This document shows, piece after piece, positions 25,765-34,649 of a stretch of 64,000 bases of DNA (positions are counted from its first letter, which is position 1; the number at the start of each line of letters is the position of its first letter). A program made the translations under genes and the position numbers. The notes beneath the pieces are model-generated. The model saw only the letters and a list, made by a program, of their open reading frames with translations, searched no databases and was not told the DNA's origin. This stretch comes from Streptomyces sp. NBC_00287. Lineage in GTDB: Bacteria > Actinomycetota > Actinomycetes > Streptomycetales > Streptomycetaceae. The DNA is taken from assembly GCF_036173105.1 (NCBI RefSeq), contig NZ_CP108053.1, forward strand, positions 6,138,001 through 6,202,000, read 5' to 3'.

Positions 25765-28008
25765 TTGAGTCGTGAAACTGACAGTCCGTCCTCCGGGCCC
25801 AACGGGCGCGGCGGAGCCGCTTACCCTTCGGGCACGCCGCCTTACGGGACGCCTGCGGTTCCCGACGGCGGTCCGGATGCGGGCCGTTCGGCCGCGCGGC
25901 CGGAGGAACGCAAGACCGAGACCACGCTGACGACCCGGATCCGGATCAACATCCCCGGGTCGCGGCCCATTCCGCCGGTCGTCGTGCGCAAGCCCGTGGG
26001 GGACGCCGAGAGCGCCGACACGGAGACGCCGGTGCCGGCCCCCGCGCCCACGCCCGAGCCTCCCGTCGAGCCCTCGGCTCCGGCCGAGGAGAAGCCGACG
26101 AGCGAGTGGTTCGCCCCGCGCAAGTCCGCGGCCCCGAAGGCCGGTCCGGGCGGCGGGCAGAGCAATGGCGCCGGGGTGCCTGGGGGTTCGGGGCCTGCGG
26201 GCGCGCCTTCGGGTGCTGCGCCCTCGGGGCAGCGGCCCGGCGCGGGTGCGGCCGGTGCGTCGCGGCCCGGCGGTGTCGTCGGCTCCATGAACATGCAGGG
26301 CGGGTCCCGCCCCGGCGCGACCAACGGGTCGGGCATGCCGGGCGGCGCGACCGGCGGACCCGTGGCGCCCGGACACGGTGGCGGCACCGGCTCCTTCGAC
26401 GTCACCGAGGCGCTGGCCGCGGGCCCGCTCGGCGGCGGCCCCCGTCCCGGCGACGAACCGCGCCGCGACGATCTGCCGTACTTCTCCGACAACGGCCACG
26501 GCACGCACGAGGGCCAGAGCGGCTACGGCGGCCAGGGCATCCCCGGCGGCGGCCCGGGCGGGCCCAACGGCCCCAGCGGCTTCAACGGCCCGGGCGGCCC
26601 CGGCGGCCCCGGCGGCCGTGGCGGACAGCAGGGCCCCGCGGGGCCGACGACCGGTCCGGTGACCGGGGACGGCCCCTTGGTCCCGCCGGTGGGCGGCGGT
26701 CCGGGCGGCTTCAACGGCCCGGGTGCTCCCGGTGGTCCCGGCGCTCCCGGTGGCTTCAACAGCCCCGGCGGACCCGCCCCGATGGGCGCCCCCGGCATGC
26801 ACGCCCCCGGCGGCGGTCTGAGCGACGACACCGCCATCCTCACCCCGCAGAAGCCGGCCCCCGAGCCCGGCACCCCCGGCTACGGCAACCCCGCCGACAA
26901 CGTCTCCGGGCACACCGTCACCAGCGGCATCCCCGTCGTACCGCCCGGCGCCCAGAACGCCCCGTTCGGTCCGGGCGCACACACCGACGGACCGCTCCCG
27001 CACACGCCCCCGAAGCTGCCCGAGCCCGTCGCCCCGGTGCCCTCGGCGTCCACGCCGAAGAAAAAGAAGGGCCGCGGCAAGCTGGGCCTGCTCACCGGTG
27101 GTGCGATCGTCCTGGCCGGTGGCGTCTACGGCGCCGGCCTGCTGATGAACCACTCCGACGTGCCCAAGGGCACCACCGTGCTCGGCGTCGACATCGGCGG
27201 CGGCACCCGTGACGACGCGGTCAAGAAGCTCGACGACGCCTTCGACGACCGCGTGAACAAGGAGCTCAAGCTCACGGTGGGTGGCAAGACCGTCACCCTC
27301 GAGCCGGACCAGGCGGGGCTCCAGTTCGACGCCGCTGCCACCGTCAGCGAGGCCGCGCAGAGCGACTACAACCCGGTCTCCGTGGTCGGCTCGCTCTTCG
27401 GCCAGGAACGCGTGGTCGAGCCGGTCATGCCGGTCGACGAGGAGAAGCTGCAGGCCGCGCTGGAGAACGCCGCCGGCGGCTCCGGCTCGGTGTCCGACGG
27501 GACGATCAAGTTCCAGTCGGGCAAGGCCGTCGCCGTGTACGGCAAGGCGGGCCAGGGCATCGACGTCGCCAAGTCGACCGACGCGGTCGAGGAGGCGTAC
27601 CGCACCCAGGTGGAGACCGGCACGGCGCCCGCGGTGCAGGTCGCGACCACCGCCAAGGAGCCGACGGTCTCGAAGGCGGAGGTCGACCGGATGATGAAGG
27701 AGTACGCGCAGCCGGCGATGTCGGCCAACGTCATCGTGCGGACGGACGCCACCCGCTTCATCGAGTTCAGCCCGGAGAACTCCCTGTGGAAGTTCCTCAG
27801 GGTCAAGGCCGTGGACGGCAAGCTCGTCGACAACCCCGACCTGAATGCACTCAAGGAGCTCTACGGCCAGACCTTCGACGGCGTGCTGATCACCCGGGGC
27901 ACCGGCAAGAAGACGGCCGTCACACCCCAGGACGTCTACGTCGCCCTGCGCCAGGCCCTGCTGAGCAAGTCCGACCGGGACGCCACGATCGAGACGAACC
28001 CCAGCTGA
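25765..28008 (+). CDS. Membrane-anchored VanW-associated peptidoglycan-binding-like protein with a Pro/Gly-rich N-terminal half
   Basis: A 747-residue protein starting at TTG 25765 after CGGGAGAA. Residues 1-430 are cytoplasmic by topology, disordered and rich in Pro, Gly and Ala, with collagen-like GPG runs at about 250-350. A KKKKGRGK stop-transfer cluster precedes one membrane helix (about 437-460). The outside part begins PKGTTVLGVDIGGGTRDDAV, the signature of the PG_binding_4 domain usually joined to VanW, and repeats a similar fold later, but no VanW domain is present. It probably acts in wall assembly; the role of the huge inner tail is unknown. Confidence 0.85.
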   Translation: MSRETDSPSSGPNGRGGAAYPSGTPPYGTPAVPDGGPDAGRSAARPEERKTETTLTTRIRINIPGSRPIPPVVVRKPVGDAESADTETPVPAPAPTPEPPVEPSAPAEEKPTSEWFAPRKSAAPKAGPGGGQSNGAGVPGGSGPAGAPSGAAPSGQRPGAGAAGASRPGGVVGSMNMQGGSRPGATNGSGMPGGATGGPVAPGHGGGTGSFDVTEALAAGPLGGGPRPGDEPRRDDLPYFSDNGHGTHEGQSGYGGQGIPGGGPGGPNGPSGFNGPGGPGGPGGRGGQQGPAGPTTGPVTGDGPLVPPVGGGPGGFNGPGAPGGPGAPGGFNSPGGPAPMGAPGMHAPGGGLSDDTAILTPQKPAPEPGTPGYGNPADNVSGHTVTSGIPVVPPGAQNAPFGPGAHTDGPLPHTPPKLPEPVAPVPSASTPKKKKGRGKLGLLTGGAIVLAGGVYGAGLLMNHSDVPKGTTVLGVDIGGGTRDDAVKKLDDAFDDRVNKELKLTVGGKTVTLEPDQAGLQFDAAATVSEAAQSDYNPVSVVGSLFGQERVVEPVMPVDEEKLQAALENAAGGSGSVSDGTIKFQSGKAVAVYGKAGQGIDVAKSTDAVEEAYRTQVETGTAPAVQVATTAKEPTVSKAEVDRMMKEYAQPAMSANVIVRTDATRFIEFSPENSLWKFLRVKAVDGKLVDNPDLNALKELYGQTFDGVLITRGTGKKTAVTPQDVYVALRQALLSKSDRDATIETNPS

Positions 28009-28013
28009 CGCAC

Positions 28014-28051
28014 CCGGAGTGCCGTACGACCGAGGTCCTACGGCACTCCGG
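28014..28051. terminator. Two-way terminator between the VanW-like gene and the SirB1-like gene
   Basis: CCGGAGTGCCGTA pairs perfectly with TACGGCACTCCGG; the loop itself contains GACC/GGTC. It sits between two converging stops. Confidence 0.85.
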
Positions 28052-28057
28052 ACCCCG

Positions 28058-28930
28058 TCAGTTGAGCATCGCCCGCGCCGCCTGTGCCTGCTGCCGCACG
28101 CGAGCGGCCGCCGGCTCGTCCACCGCGGCCACTACTTCGGCGTACGCCTCCAGCTCCGCCGCCCCCTTGACGAAGTCCCCCCGCTGCACCAGCAGCTGAG
28201 CCCGCTCGTACCGCAACCGGGCCGGATGCGAGGGCAGCAGCAGCGCCAACTCGACGGCCCACAAGCCCACATCGGACCGTTCGGGCCGAGCCGCGGCCCA
28301 GGCCCGGACGTTGTTGAGGATCCGCGAGACCACCTCGAGGGGCGTCGCGGGCACCAGCATCGACGGATGCAGGGCCGTCCCCGTGGCCCCCGCCACCAGC
28401 AACTCCGCATCCGCCCCGGTCAAGGCCCGGCCCCCGTTGAACGGATCGGCGAGCACCTGCTCGTCCGGCTCCCCGAACCCGACGATGAAGTGCCCGGGCA
28501 GAGCCAGCCCGTACACCGGCGCCCCCGCCCTGCGAGCCACCTCCAGCCACACCACCGACAGCAGAATCGGCAGCCCGCGCCTGCGCCGCAGCACCTCGTG
28601 CAGCAGCGAGGACTCCAGCCGCTGATAGTCGCCGGGCGCGCCCCGGAAGCCGAGCCGGTCGCCGAGCAGCTCCCGCAGGGACACGGCCCAGGAGCGCGGC
28701 CCGCCGGGCCGGAACGGCAGCTGCCCGGCCAGCCGGTCCAGTTCCATCTGGGCCGCGTCCATGCCCGCCTCGTCCAGCGCGCCGTCCGCCTCGGCGCCCA
28801 CCAGCAGACACAGGGTCGACAGATCGGGCCGCTCGCAGCGGGCCTCCTCGGCGAACCGCCGGCGCAGTTCGGTCGAGCGTTCGGGGGACGGGGGATAGGG
28901 GGGAGGCATAGCAGGCTCGTGCCCTCTCAC
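28058..28930 (-). CDS. SirB1 / transglutaminase-like domain protein
   Basis: A 290-residue cytoplasmic protein. Residues 95-200 match the SirB1 (transglutaminase_9) pattern: LESSLLHEVLRRRRGLPILLSVVWLEVARR, GLALPGHFIVGFG and ADPFNGG. The C-terminal 80 residues resemble a TPR-like helical segment. The GTG at 28930 overlaps the stop of the acetyltransferase gene (GTGA), so coupled translation is likely; ATG 28909 is an alternative start without a ribosome site. The biochemical role of this family is unclear. Confidence 0.82.
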   Translation of the reverse strand: MRGHEPAMPPPYPPSPERSTELRRRFAEEARCERPDLSTLCLLVGAEADGALDEAGMDAAQMELDRLAGQLPFRPGGPRSWAVSLRELLGDRLGFRGAPGDYQRLESSLLHEVLRRRRGLPILLSVVWLEVARRAGAPVYGLALPGHFIVGFGEPDEQVLADPFNGGRALTGADAELLVAGATGTALHPSMLVPATPLEVVSRILNNVRAWAAARPERSDVGLWAVELALLLPSHPARLRYERAQLLVQRGDFVKGAAELEAYAEVVAAVDEPAAARVRQQAQAARAMLN

Positions 28931-29946
28931 GGCGATCGGTTACCGGACGGCGCCGGAGTTCCCGGCTCGCGGTAGTGGTGGTACGCGTGATGCGCCGAGA
29001 AGCCCATCCCGGCGTACAGCTCCCGTGCCCCCGCATTGTCCGTCTCGACCTGCAGCCAGGCCGCCGACGCCCCCTCCTCCAGGGCCCGCCCGGCCAGCGC
29101 GGCCATCACGGCGGAGGCGAGCCCCCGACGCCGTAGCGCCGGATCCACCTCGACGGCGGCGAAGCCCGCCCAGCGCCCGTCCACGACACACCGCCCGATG
29201 GCCGCGGGCGCCTCCTCGCCGGGCACGGTCGCGAACCACACCGAGGGCCCGCTGCCCAGCACCTTCAGGGCGACCTCGCTCAGCCCCTTGCGCTGGTAGC
29301 GGGCGAGCCACGCCTCGTCCGCCTCCCGGGACAGCACGACCTCGGCCGGCTCTTCCCGGTCGGCGAGCGGCGCCAGCGCTCCGATCCACAGCTCGGCGGT
29401 CACCTCACGCGTCCAGCCCCGCCTCTCCAGCTCCGCGCACAGCAGCTCCTGAGTGCCCTCGGCGCCGGTCGCGGTCTGTATGTAAGCGGGCAGCCCGCGC
29501 TCGCCGTACCACCGCCGTACGACGGACAGCGCGTCGTCGAGCGGCAGGCCCGGGTCGCCCAGCGGGAGCACGGAGTTGGCGCGGCGGGTGAATCCGGCGG
29601 CGGCCCTCAGCTCCCACTCGCCGAGCCGCTCGCTCTCCACCGGCCGCCACGCGCGTGTGGAGACGTGCGCCAGCTCCTCGTACGAGGCGGCGGGCCCCCG
29701 GCGACGGGCCGGGGCGCTGGGCACCACCTTGCCCGCGACCAGCGACGATTCCGGAATGCGGACGGTTTCGCCACTCTTCCGTGTGATCACCAGCACACCG
29801 TCGTCCCAGGATGCGAGAACACCCACCGTGTCGGTGAACTTCTCACCCGGGCGCGCAGGATCGTTCAGGCGTCGCACGGAGACCCGTTTACCCACGTCAG
29901 CAGCGGTGATACGGACCTCAAGGCGCCCCGTCGCAGAGATTTCCAC
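28927..29946 (-). CDS. GNAT family N-acetyltransferase with an N-terminal SH3-like domain
   Basis: A 339-residue protein. The first 80 residues form a beta-rich domain (RLEVRITAADVGKRVSVRRL, VLASWDDGVLVITRKSGETVRIP) like that of actinobacterial 'histone acetyltransferase'-named proteins. The GNAT domain has acetyl-CoA loop RRRGLASAVMAAL and the final ARELYAGMGFSAHHAYHHY. The GTG at 29946 has AGGAGGGG 11 nt upstream. It is divergent from fdxA. The substrate is unknown. Confidence 0.88.
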   Translation of the reverse strand: MEISATGRLEVRITAADVGKRVSVRRLNDPARPGEKFTDTVGVLASWDDGVLVITRKSGETVRIPESSLVAGKVVPSAPARRRGPAASYEELAHVSTRAWRPVESERLGEWELRAAAGFTRRANSVLPLGDPGLPLDDALSVVRRWYGERGLPAYIQTATGAEGTQELLCAELERRGWTREVTAELWIGALAPLADREEPAEVVLSREADEAWLARYQRKGLSEVALKVLGSGPSVWFATVPGEEAPAAIGRCVVDGRWAGFAAVEVDPALRRRGLASAVMAALAGRALEEGASAAWLQVETDNAGARELYAGMGFSAHHAYHHYREPGTPAPSGNRSP

Positions 29947-30086
29947 AGGTCAGTTCACCCCTCCTGTTCGGATCATGCCCAAGAACGGAGATACTAGAGG
30001 CGGGCATCGACGACGCCGCGCTCCCGCGCGCCAGGCGGCGGAGCCTGAGGAGGCCCGCCAGCGCCCTATCGAGGAGGAACGACAGC

Positions 30087-30407
30087 GTGACCTACGTCAT
30101 CGCGCAGCCTTGTGTCGACGTAAAGGACAAGGCGTGCATCGAGGAGTGCCCGGTCGACTGCATCTACGAGGGCTCCCGGTCCTTGTACATCCACCCGGAC
30201 GAATGCGTCGACTGCGGAGCCTGTGAGCCGGTCTGCCCGGTCGAGGCGATCTTCTACGAAGACGACACTCCGGAGGAGTGGAAGGACTACTACAAGGCGA
30301 ACGTCGAGTTCTTCGACGAGCTCGGCTCCCCGGGCGGCGCCAGCAAGCTGGGTCTGATCGAGCGGGACCACCCCTTCATCGCCGCGCTGCCGCCGCAGAA
30401 CGGCTGA
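30087..30407 (+). CDS. fdxA: 7Fe ferredoxin FdxA
   Basis: A 106-residue electron carrier. Cysteines fall exactly as in Azotobacter ferredoxin I: Cys9, 17, 21, 25 and 40, 43, 46, 50, so a 3Fe-4S cluster (9, 17, 50) and a 4Fe-4S cluster (21, 40, 43, 46) are expected, with Cys25 free. The C-terminal extension WKDYYKANVEFFDELGSPGGASK is typical of actinobacterial FdxA. GTG 30087 follows GAGGAGG. A GATACT -10-like element at 29989-29994 with TTCGGA 17 bp before may be its promoter. A terminator follows. Confidence 0.96.
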   Translation: MTYVIAQPCVDVKDKACIEECPVDCIYEGSRSLYIHPDECVDCGACEPVCPVEAIFYEDDTPEEWKDYYKANVEFFDELGSPGGASKLGLIERDHPFIAALPPQNG

Positions 30408-30432
30408 GAGCGGCCGGCCCGCATCACCGCGC

Positions 30433-30485
30433 CGCCTCGGTCCCGTACGGCCTGATCGCCTTGATCGCCGTACGGGGCCGAGGCG
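30433..30485 (+). terminator. Terminator of fdxA
   Basis: Arms CGCCTCGGTCCCGTACGGC and GCCGTACGGGGCCGAGGCG (one T/G wobble) flank a 15-nt loop and are followed by TTT. Confidence 0.9.
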
Positions 30486-30515
30486 TTTGCCGTACCAGAA
30501 AGTGAGCCAGAACTC

Positions 30516-31610
30516 GTGTCCGCAGTCTCCGACCGCCTGCCCACCTTCCCCTGGGACAAGCTCGCGCCGTACAAAAAGACGGCCGTGGCCCACCCGGACG
30601 GCATCGTCGACCTGTCCGTCGGCACCCCGGTCGACCCGGTCCCCGAGCTGATCCAGAAAGCGCTGATCGCGGCGGCCGACTCGCCGGGCTATCCGACGGT
30701 CTGGGGCACGCCGGAGCTGCGTGACGCGATCACCGGCTGGGTGGAGCGCCGCCTGGGCGCCCGCGAGGTGACCCACCGGCACGTCCTGCCGATCCTCGGC
30801 TCCAAGGAACTGGTCGCCTGGCTCCCCACCCAGCTGGGCCTCGGCCCCGGCGACCGCGTCGCCTACCCGCGCCTGGCCTACCCGACCTACGAGGTCGGCG
30901 CCCGCCTCGCCCGCGCCGAGTACGAGGTCTACGACGACCCGACCGAGCTGGACCCGAAGGGCCTGAAGCTCCTGTGGCTCAACTCCCCGTCGAACCCGAC
31001 GGGCAAGGTGCTGAGCAAGGAAGAACTCACCCGGATCGTGGCCTGGGCCCGCGAGAACGACGTGTTGCTCTTCTCCGACGAGTGCTACCTGGAGCTGGGC
31101 TGGGAGGCCGACCCGGTCTCGGTGCTGCACCCGGACGTGAACGGCGGTTCGTACGAGGGCATCGTGGCCGTCCACTCGCTCTCCAAGCGCTCGAACCTGG
31201 CGGGTTACCGAGCGGCCTTCCTGGCCGGCGACCCGGAGGTCCTCGCCCCGCTCCTGGAGATCCGCAAGCACGGCGGCATGATGACCTCCGCGCCGACCCA
31301 GGCGGCCGCGATCGCGGCCCTGGGCGACGACGAGCACGTCCGCGTCCAGCGCGACCGCTACGCCGCCCGCCGCGAGGCGCTCCGCGCGGCCCTCGTGAAC
31401 CACGGCTTCCGCATCGAACACAGCGAGGCCAGCCTCTACCTCTGGGCCACACGGGGAGAGTCCTGCTGGGACACGGTGGCCCACCTGGCCGACCTCGGCA
31501 TCCTGGTGGCGCCGGGGGACTTCTACGGCGAGGCGGGCGAGAGGTACGTACGGGTGGCGTTCACGGCGACGGACGAGAGGGTCCGGGAGGCCGTGAAGAG
31601 GCTCGGCTGA
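30516..31610 (+). CDS. dapC: Succinyldiaminopimelate aminotransferase DapC
   Basis: A 364-residue PLP enzyme of the class I/II aminotransferase fold, making N-succinyl-LL-2,6-diaminopimelate for lysine and peptidoglycan. NSPSNPTGKV binds the cofactor region, SDECYLELGW includes the conserved tyrosine, and the Schiff-base lysine is in SLSKRSNLAGYR. The C-terminal GDFYGEAGERYVRVAFT is typical of actinobacterial DapC. It lies beside fdxA as in mycobacteria. The partner enzyme DapE is encoded at 33468; dapD is not in this window. Confidence 0.93.
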   Translation: MSAVSDRLPTFPWDKLAPYKKTAVAHPDGIVDLSVGTPVDPVPELIQKALIAAADSPGYPTVWGTPELRDAITGWVERRLGAREVTHRHVLPILGSKELVAWLPTQLGLGPGDRVAYPRLAYPTYEVGARLARAEYEVYDDPTELDPKGLKLLWLNSPSNPTGKVLSKEELTRIVAWARENDVLLFSDECYLELGWEADPVSVLHPDVNGGSYEGIVAVHSLSKRSNLAGYRAAFLAGDPEVLAPLLEIRKHGGMMTSAPTQAAAIAALGDDEHVRVQRDRYAARREALRAALVNHGFRIEHSEASLYLWATRGESCWDTVAHLADLGILVAPGDFYGEAGERYVRVAFTATDERVREAVKRLG

Positions 31611-31617
31611 CAAACGG

Positions 31618-31655
31618 CGACGGGACCCGGGGCTGTGAAGCCCCGGGTCCCGTCG
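31618..31655. terminator. Two-way terminator after dapC
   Basis: A perfect 16-bp stem, CGACGGGACCCGGGGC with its complement, around a 6-nt loop, between dapC and the converging secreted-protein gene. Confidence 0.92.
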
Positions 31656-31673
31656 CCATTTCCGGTCAGGCGC

Positions 31674-32129
31674 TCAGCCGCCCAGCGGGAGGCCCTGCAC
31701 CGGCAGGGAGTCCGCCGCCGGCAGGCCCCCGCCCTGGGTCAGGGACTCGGTCGGCAGGCCGCCCTTCGTCGCGGTGGACGTCGTGTCACCCAGGATGTCG
31801 CCGGCCGAACCGGCCGCGTCACCCGCGGTCTTCTGCGCGGCGGGGGCCGCCTTCTTGACGGCCTTGCCGCCGGTCTTGCCCGCGGCCGGCACCGACTTCT
31901 TGACCGCCTTGCCGCCGGTTTCGCCCGCGAGCCCGGTGACGTTCTGCGCCGCACCGTCGACCGTGTTGCCGACGCTCGCCCCGTCCAGGGCGGTCAGACC
32001 GCCGAGGTTCGGGGTTGCGGGCAATTCGGGGGCCGCACTGGCGGAGCCGGCCGCACCGACCCCGGCGGCCGCTCCCGCAGCGACGAGCAGCGCGGCACGG
32101 GCGATCCGACGGGTCAGGGGGAGGGTCAT
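31674..32129 (-). CDS. Small secreted Ala/Gly-rich protein of unknown function
   Basis: A 151-residue protein with a clear Sec signal (RRIARAALLVAAGAAAGVG, cleavage after SASA near residue 32). The mature part is low-complexity, with the imperfect repeat GGKAVKKSVPAAGKT / GGKAVKKAAPAAQKT and no cysteines. GAAGGAG precedes ATG 32129. No family is recognised; it may be a wall-associated protein. A perfect palindrome lies 130 bp upstream. Confidence 0.82.
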   Translation of the reverse strand: MTLPLTRRIARAALLVAAGAAAGVGAAGSASAAPELPATPNLGGLTALDGASVGNTVDGAAQNVTGLAGETGGKAVKKSVPAAGKTGGKAVKKAAPAAQKTAGDAAGSAGDILGDTTSTATKGGLPTESLTQGGGLPAADSLPVQGLPLGG

Positions 32130-32258
32130 GATGCTCCTTCGACGGGTCTGTCTGGTGAGAACGGTGATGTGTCCGTCCGGACTTGATCTCCGGCCTCGGA
32201 CGCAGTGACTACCGCTCGAAGTCCGCGAAGGTTGCGGCGGAGTAACGTAAAGACTTGG

Positions 32259-32273
32259 TAATGCGTCGCATTA
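32259..32273. promoter_or_regulatory. Perfect 15-bp palindrome upstream of the secreted-protein gene
   Basis: TAATGCGTCGCATTA has 7-bp arms and one central base, suited to a dimeric regulator. No cognate regulator is encoded nearby. Confidence 0.45.
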
Positions 32274-32320
32274 TCGGCTGTGGATAAAAACGGGCAAAGA
32301 GTCCGTGGTCCGAAAGTCTG

Positions 32321-32366
32321 CCGAATCCTTACAGCCCTTTGATTTCAAGGGGTTTGCAGGATTCGG
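32321..32366 (-). terminator. Nested low-GC stem-loop downstream of the lysozyme-like gene
   Basis: Outer arms CCGAATCC and GGATTCGG enclose inner arms CCCTTTGA and TCAAGGGG (one wobble pair). It may end transcription of the gene stopping at 32442. Confidence 0.45.
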
Positions 32367-32441
32367 GGCTGTCGGCGCCAAAACCCCCGCACCTCATGAA
32401 CCCGCGTCCCGGGCGGTAACCCGCGCGGGTGACTCGGGGCA

Positions 32442-33383
32442 CTACTGTGCGGTCACGATACGGACCGAGCCCGTGCCCTTCTCGGCGCCCGCGGCGCCCT
32501 CGGACCCGACCGCGCGCCACTGACTGTCGGTGTTCCCGGCGGTCCACTCCCGCCCGGCGTACGACACGCGTTCGATGCGCAGGGCGGAGGCGTTGGCCAC
32601 GGCCCAGTGCGCGAGCTGCCAGCCCTCGGCGTTCTCGGCCACGGGCAGCGTGAGGGTCCGCCCGCCGCTCTCGGCGCTCGGGGCGGCGGACGCGGAGTCC
32701 GCGCCGCCGACCACGGCACCGGCAGGTTCCAGCACATCCCGGCCGAAGTCCCGCGCGAGCGCGGTCCGTACCGGATCGGTCCCCGCCACCCGGGTCGTGT
32801 CGGGGCGGCCCTCGCAGGTCAGCGTGGCGGCCGAGCGGCCGGTCAGGGCGGCGGCGAGCAGTGCGGCGTCCGGCTCGTGCTTGGCGTACGCGTCCGGGAA
32901 GCCGCTGCGCTGCACACGCTGCGCGGCGACGGTGAGCGGCAGCTTCGTGTAGTCGTCCACCTTCACCAGGTGGTCGTAGAAGATCCCCGCCGAGTAGGTC
33001 GGGTCCATGATCTCCTTCTCGGTGCCCCAGCCCATCGAGGGCCGCTGCTGGAACAGGCCGAGCGAGTCACGGTCGCCGTGGTCGATGTTGCGCAGCGCCG
33101 ACTCCTGGAGCGCGGTGGCGAGCGCTATGGTCACGGCCCGCTCCGGGAGGTCCCGCCCGGTGCCGACGGCGGCGATCGTCGCCGCGTTCACGGCCTGCTC
33201 CGGCGTGAACTCGTACGCCGCCCCGTCGTCCTCGGCCGAGACGACCTTGCAGCCCGGCGCTCCCGCGCCTCCGGTGACGTACTGGACGACGAGATACCCC
33301 GCTACGGCGAGCAGGACCACGAAGGCCGCCCCGAAACGGAGGAGGCGGCCACGGCGTCTGGGAGTGGGGGACGGCTCTGGCAC
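32442..33383 (-). CDS. Membrane-anchored lysozyme-like (transglycosylase-fold) protein
   Basis: A 313-residue protein. A basic N-terminus (TPRRRGRLLR) precedes one membrane helix (about residues 16-36) and an outside domain. TIALATALQESALRNIDHGDRDSLGLFQQRPSMGWG resembles the lysozyme/SLT catalytic region, with the glutamate of QES as likely acid. The last 120 residues are a separate Ala/Thr-rich domain. The GTG at 33383 has no clear ribosome site and may be leaderless; the open frame running to 35351 is spurious, being antisense to dapE. It is divergent from dapE. Confidence 0.8.
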   Translation of the reverse strand: MPEPSPTPRRRGRLLRFGAAFVVLLAVAGYLVVQYVTGGAGAPGCKVVSAEDDGAAYEFTPEQAVNAATIAAVGTGRDLPERAVTIALATALQESALRNIDHGDRDSLGLFQQRPSMGWGTEKEIMDPTYSAGIFYDHLVKVDDYTKLPLTVAAQRVQRSGFPDAYAKHEPDAALLAAALTGRSAATLTCEGRPDTTRVAGTDPVRTALARDFGRDVLEPAGAVVGGADSASAAPSAESGGRTLTLPVAENAEGWQLAHWAVANASALRIERVSYAGREWTAGNTDSQWRAVGSEGAAGAEKGTGSVRIVTAQ

Positions 33384-33467
33384 GCGTACAAGGTACTGGA
33401 GAGTAGAGCGGCGCCCGAGACCGGTGTGAAAAGCAGCCGCAAGGCAGGGGGCGCTAGGGTCGAGGGC

Positions 33468-34547
33468 ATGCCCGAGACCCCGCTTGACCTCACGCTGGAC
33501 GCCGCGCGGCTCACCGCGCAGCTCGTCGACTTCCCCTCCGAGAGCGGCACCGAGAAGCCCCTCGCGGACGCGATCGAGACCGCTCTGAGGGCCCTGCCGC
33601 ACCTGACGGTCGACCGGTACGGCAACAACGTCGTGGCACGCACGAACCTCGGCCGCCCCGAGCGCGTGATCCTCGCCGGACACATCGACACCGTCCCGAT
33701 CGCGGACAACGTCCCGTCCCGGCTGGACGACGACGGCATCCTCTGGGGCTGCGGCACCTGCGACATGAAGTCCGGGGTGGCGGTGCAGCTGCGCATCGCC
33801 GCGACGGTCCCCGCCCCCAACCGCGACCTGACCTTCGTCTTCTACGACCAGGAAGAGGTCGCCGCACACCTCAACGGCCTGCGTCATGTGGCCGAGACAC
33901 ACCCCGAGTGGCTGGCCGGCGACTTCGCGGTGCTGCTGGAGCCGTCCGACGGCCAGGTGGAGGGCGGCTGCCAGGGCACCCTGAGGGTGCTGCTGAGGAC
34001 GAAGGGCGAGCGGGCGCACTCGGCGCGCGGCTGGATGGGCTCCAACGCGATCCACGCCGCCGCCCCGATCCTGGCCCGCCTGGCCTCGTACGAGCCCCGC
34101 TGGCCGGTGATCGACGGTCTGGAGTACCGGGAGGGCCTGAACGCGGTGGGCATCTCGGGCGGGGTCGCGGGCAACGTCATCCCCGACGAGTGCGTGGTCA
34201 CGGTCAACTTCCGATACGCCCCCGACCGCACGGAGGAGGAGGCGCTGGCCCACGTCCACGAGGTGTTCGCGGACTGCGGGGTGGAGGAGTTCGTGGTGGA
34301 CGACCACAGCCCCGGGGCGCTGCCGGGGCTCTCCCACCCGGCGGCGGCCGCCTTCATCGAAGCGGTGGGCGGGAAGCCGCTGCCGAAGTACGGCTGGACG
34401 GACGTGTCCCGTTTCTCCGCCCTCGGCATCCCGGCGGTCAATTACGGTCCCGGGAACCCGCACCTGGCGCACAAGCGGGACGAGCGGGTGGAGACGGCGA
34501 AGATCCTCGCGGGCGAGGAACGCCTGCGGACGTGGCTGACGGCGTGA
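33468..34547 (+). CDS. dapE: Succinyl-diaminopimelate desuccinylase DapE
   Basis: A 359-residue M20 metallohydrolase releasing LL-diaminopimelate for peptidoglycan and lysine. Metal-site motifs are GHIDTVP, the aspartate of GTCDMKSG, catalytic YDQEEVA, EPSDG, and a histidine near the C-terminus. AHSARGWMGSNAIH belongs to the dimerisation lid. The actinobacterial subtype is clear. The -10-like TAGGGT at 33455-33460 ends 7 nt before ATG 33468, so the mRNA is probably leaderless. The open frame begins earlier but overlaps the opposite-strand gene. Confidence 0.94.
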   Translation: MPETPLDLTLDAARLTAQLVDFPSESGTEKPLADAIETALRALPHLTVDRYGNNVVARTNLGRPERVILAGHIDTVPIADNVPSRLDDDGILWGCGTCDMKSGVAVQLRIAATVPAPNRDLTFVFYDQEEVAAHLNGLRHVAETHPEWLAGDFAVLLEPSDGQVEGGCQGTLRVLLRTKGERAHSARGWMGSNAIHAAAPILARLASYEPRWPVIDGLEYREGLNAVGISGGVAGNVIPDECVVTVNFRYAPDRTEEEALAHVHEVFADCGVEEFVVDDHSPGALPGLSHPAAAAFIEAVGGKPLPKYGWTDVSRFSALGIPAVNYGPGNPHLAHKRDERVETAKILAGEERLRTWLTA

Positions 34548-34649
34548 CCACGTGCGGGATCGGGGGATGCCGGACATGCCGATGTCCCCCGTCCGTAACC
34601 CGCGTAGATCTACGCTGAGGTGGAAACACCGCAAGCGGAGGGAGCGCAC

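Larger units (their letters stand above)
32130..32441. other. 312-bp intergenic region with AT-rich control elements
   Basis: No gene is seen. It contains the promoter side of the secreted-protein gene, a 15-bp palindrome (32259-32273), the AT-rich stretch TGTGGATAAAAACGGG, and a nested stem-loop (32321-32366) that may end the minus-strand lysozyme-like gene. Confidence 0.6.
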
